This document shows, piece after piece, positions 18,959 through 20,171 of a stretch of DNA of 20,171 bases. Where the stretch lies: the NCBI GenBank assembly GCA_000697335.1, contig JNEM01016430.1:1-20171 (forward strand). The letters run 5' to 3'. The notes under the pieces were generated by a model. It saw only the letters and a list, made by a program, of their open reading frames with translations. It had not been told where the DNA came from and did not search any database. Within the stretch, counting starts at the first letter, position 1. Every line of letters starts with the position of its first letter. The stretch is from Conidiobolus incongruus B7586. Taxonomy: Eukaryota > Entomophthoromycota > Entomophthoromycetes > Entomophthorales > Conidiobolaceae. Made by a program: the position numbers and the translations under genes.

Positions 18959-20171
18959 AATTTTTTTTATAAAAAAATTTATTTTCACTTAGTAATTAAC
19001 TAATTACAAGCTTAATTCTAAAGAATCTCTAAAGGGATAACTTACTACAAGAATATAAACCTTTAAACAATTGGAAAAAACCTTTAAAAAAGATATTACT
19101 TAAAAAATCATATTTAATTAACAAAAGAAAAGCTTTTATAACTTAATTAAAAAACTTTTATAAGTTAATTAATTAAAAAATTTAATGAGATATATTTAAA
19201 TATATTAAATATCACTAAAGAAGAGTAAATCTACAAGCTATTATAATATTTTAATCTTTAAATAAAACTTTAGTTAATTAATAGGGAATATTTTAATAAT
19301 ATGTTTTTTTAAATTTATAATATAATAATTATAATTAATGATATCCTTTAGTTTATAATTAAATATTTTTAAAGAATTAATTTTTTTAAATTTACTTTAA
19401 TTTACTTAAATCTATAATAATAAATATTTTTGCTATAAAACTCTATAAGAAAACTTTTAATAAAAAAGTTAAAGTTTATTTAAAAATAAATAAAGGTTGT
19501 TACTATTGTTAAAAGACTTAAGTTAATTAAAAAGTTAATAAATATCCCTTAAAGAAGTATAATCTATTTGATTCTCAATAATTATAATATATTAATAATA
19601 AAGTAAACTTGAATAATATTAATATAGTCTTAAAATTACTTCTTTCACAATTAGTTAATAGATTATAATTTAATCTATAAAAGTTTTGATAAACTAATGA
19701 TTCTACAAATTAAATTATATATATTAAAGAGATCTAACTAATTAAACTATTAGAAACTAAAAATACTCTAGTAACTAATTTATTTTATAATTCTTTACTT
19801 TTAATTATTAGCCTATTATTTATTTTAACTAAATATTTTATAGACATATATGATAATATTTTAATTAAGTTTAATAATTTTAATTATATTATCTTTTCTT
19901 TTATTATTTTAAAACTATATTTACCAATTTAAAAAAGTAGCTTAATAACCAAATATATTAATAATTTAATAAAACCAATATCTAATATTATATTTAAATA
20001 TCTATTATTATTTTTTAATTTTTTTAATATATTAAATTTCTAGTTAACAACATTAGTTATAATTTTATACTATATTAAATTAATTTAAATATTATAGTTT
20101 TTTATTTATAGGTGTTACTCTAAAAAGTTACAAATCTATTTCTTTTATATTTTAAAAAAAATTAATAGAAT

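Larger units (their letters stand above)
16712..20171 (+). mobile_element. old LTR retrotransposon fossil, 5' part with gag, interrupted by Tc1 copy B, open at window end
   Basis: A heavily decayed LTR element reads rightward and continues beyond the window. A candidate 5' LTR is 16,712-17,021 (TGTTAA at one end, TTAACA at the other), but this is weak because such words are common here. Gag-like coding texture runs from about 17,030 to 17,376 and, after the Tc1 copy at 17,379-18,958, from about 19,020 on. A CCHC-type zinc knuckle region, the usual C-terminal part of gag, lies at about 19,495-19,550, and the pol region would follow. It is broken with many breaks in every part seen. The superfamily (Ty3/gypsy or Ty1/copia) is not resolved. 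It is older than Tc1 copy B, which sits inside it. Confidence 0.42.

Noticed and set aside
1-20171. Mitochondrial or plasmid origin of the window because of the A+T content
   Set aside because: No mitochondrial gene, tRNA or rRNA is present, while a nuclear-type receptor gene, TATA promoters, Tc1 elements and LTRs are.

Overview
The window is extremely A+T-rich and gene-poor (roughly 80% A+T or more by eye). It looks like nuclear DNA of a fungus with a compositionally extreme genome. The best taxonomic clue is the one clear conserved gene, an intronless seven-helix rhodopsin-like (class A) receptor of 307 residues. From memory, such receptors are multiplied in Entomophthoromycotina such as Conidiobolus, so an early-diverging fungus of that kind is my best guess. 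That is inference, not proof. No tRNA, rRNA, CRISPR array or bacterial-type operon was found.

Layout. 1-1398: A+T desert with a possible decayed coding stretch at about 550-915. 1399-1925: a TATA box and a gene for a small, cysteine-free secreted protein of 152 aa with no recognised family. 2606-3423: two solo LTRs of different families in opposite orientation, each with its own 4-bp target duplication; they form a G+C island in the desert. 3424-10025: a long desert with no gene, with a cluster of three hairpins at 8465-8975. 10026-11061: a TATA box, the receptor gene and a poly(A) signal. 11062-13232: desert with a weak coding relic near 12,000-12,200. 13233-13910, minus strand: a broken host gene, possibly the C-terminal half of a fungal transcription factor. 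About 14,500-20,171: a block of decayed mobile elements. It holds two Tc1/mariner transposons (15,014-16,585 plus; 17,379-18,958 minus) with TA target sites and Sleeping Beauty-like IR/DR ends. The second lies inside the gag region of an older LTR retrotransposon fossil that runs off the window end.

How the parts relate. Only two genes look intact. Both use the same TATAAATAG core promoter element with its first T exactly 68 bases before the preferred ATG, which also settles the start of the small secreted protein. The genes do not form an evident pathway. The main interest is genome dynamics. The Tc1 copies carry almost only C-to-T and G-to-A changes, and CpA is scarce in that block, which is a RIP-like fingerprint. 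The 333-339 bp solo LTRs escaped this, and the long 3.4-10 kb desert does not show CpA loss in the lines counted. If the host is not an ascomycete, a RIP-like process would be noteworthy.
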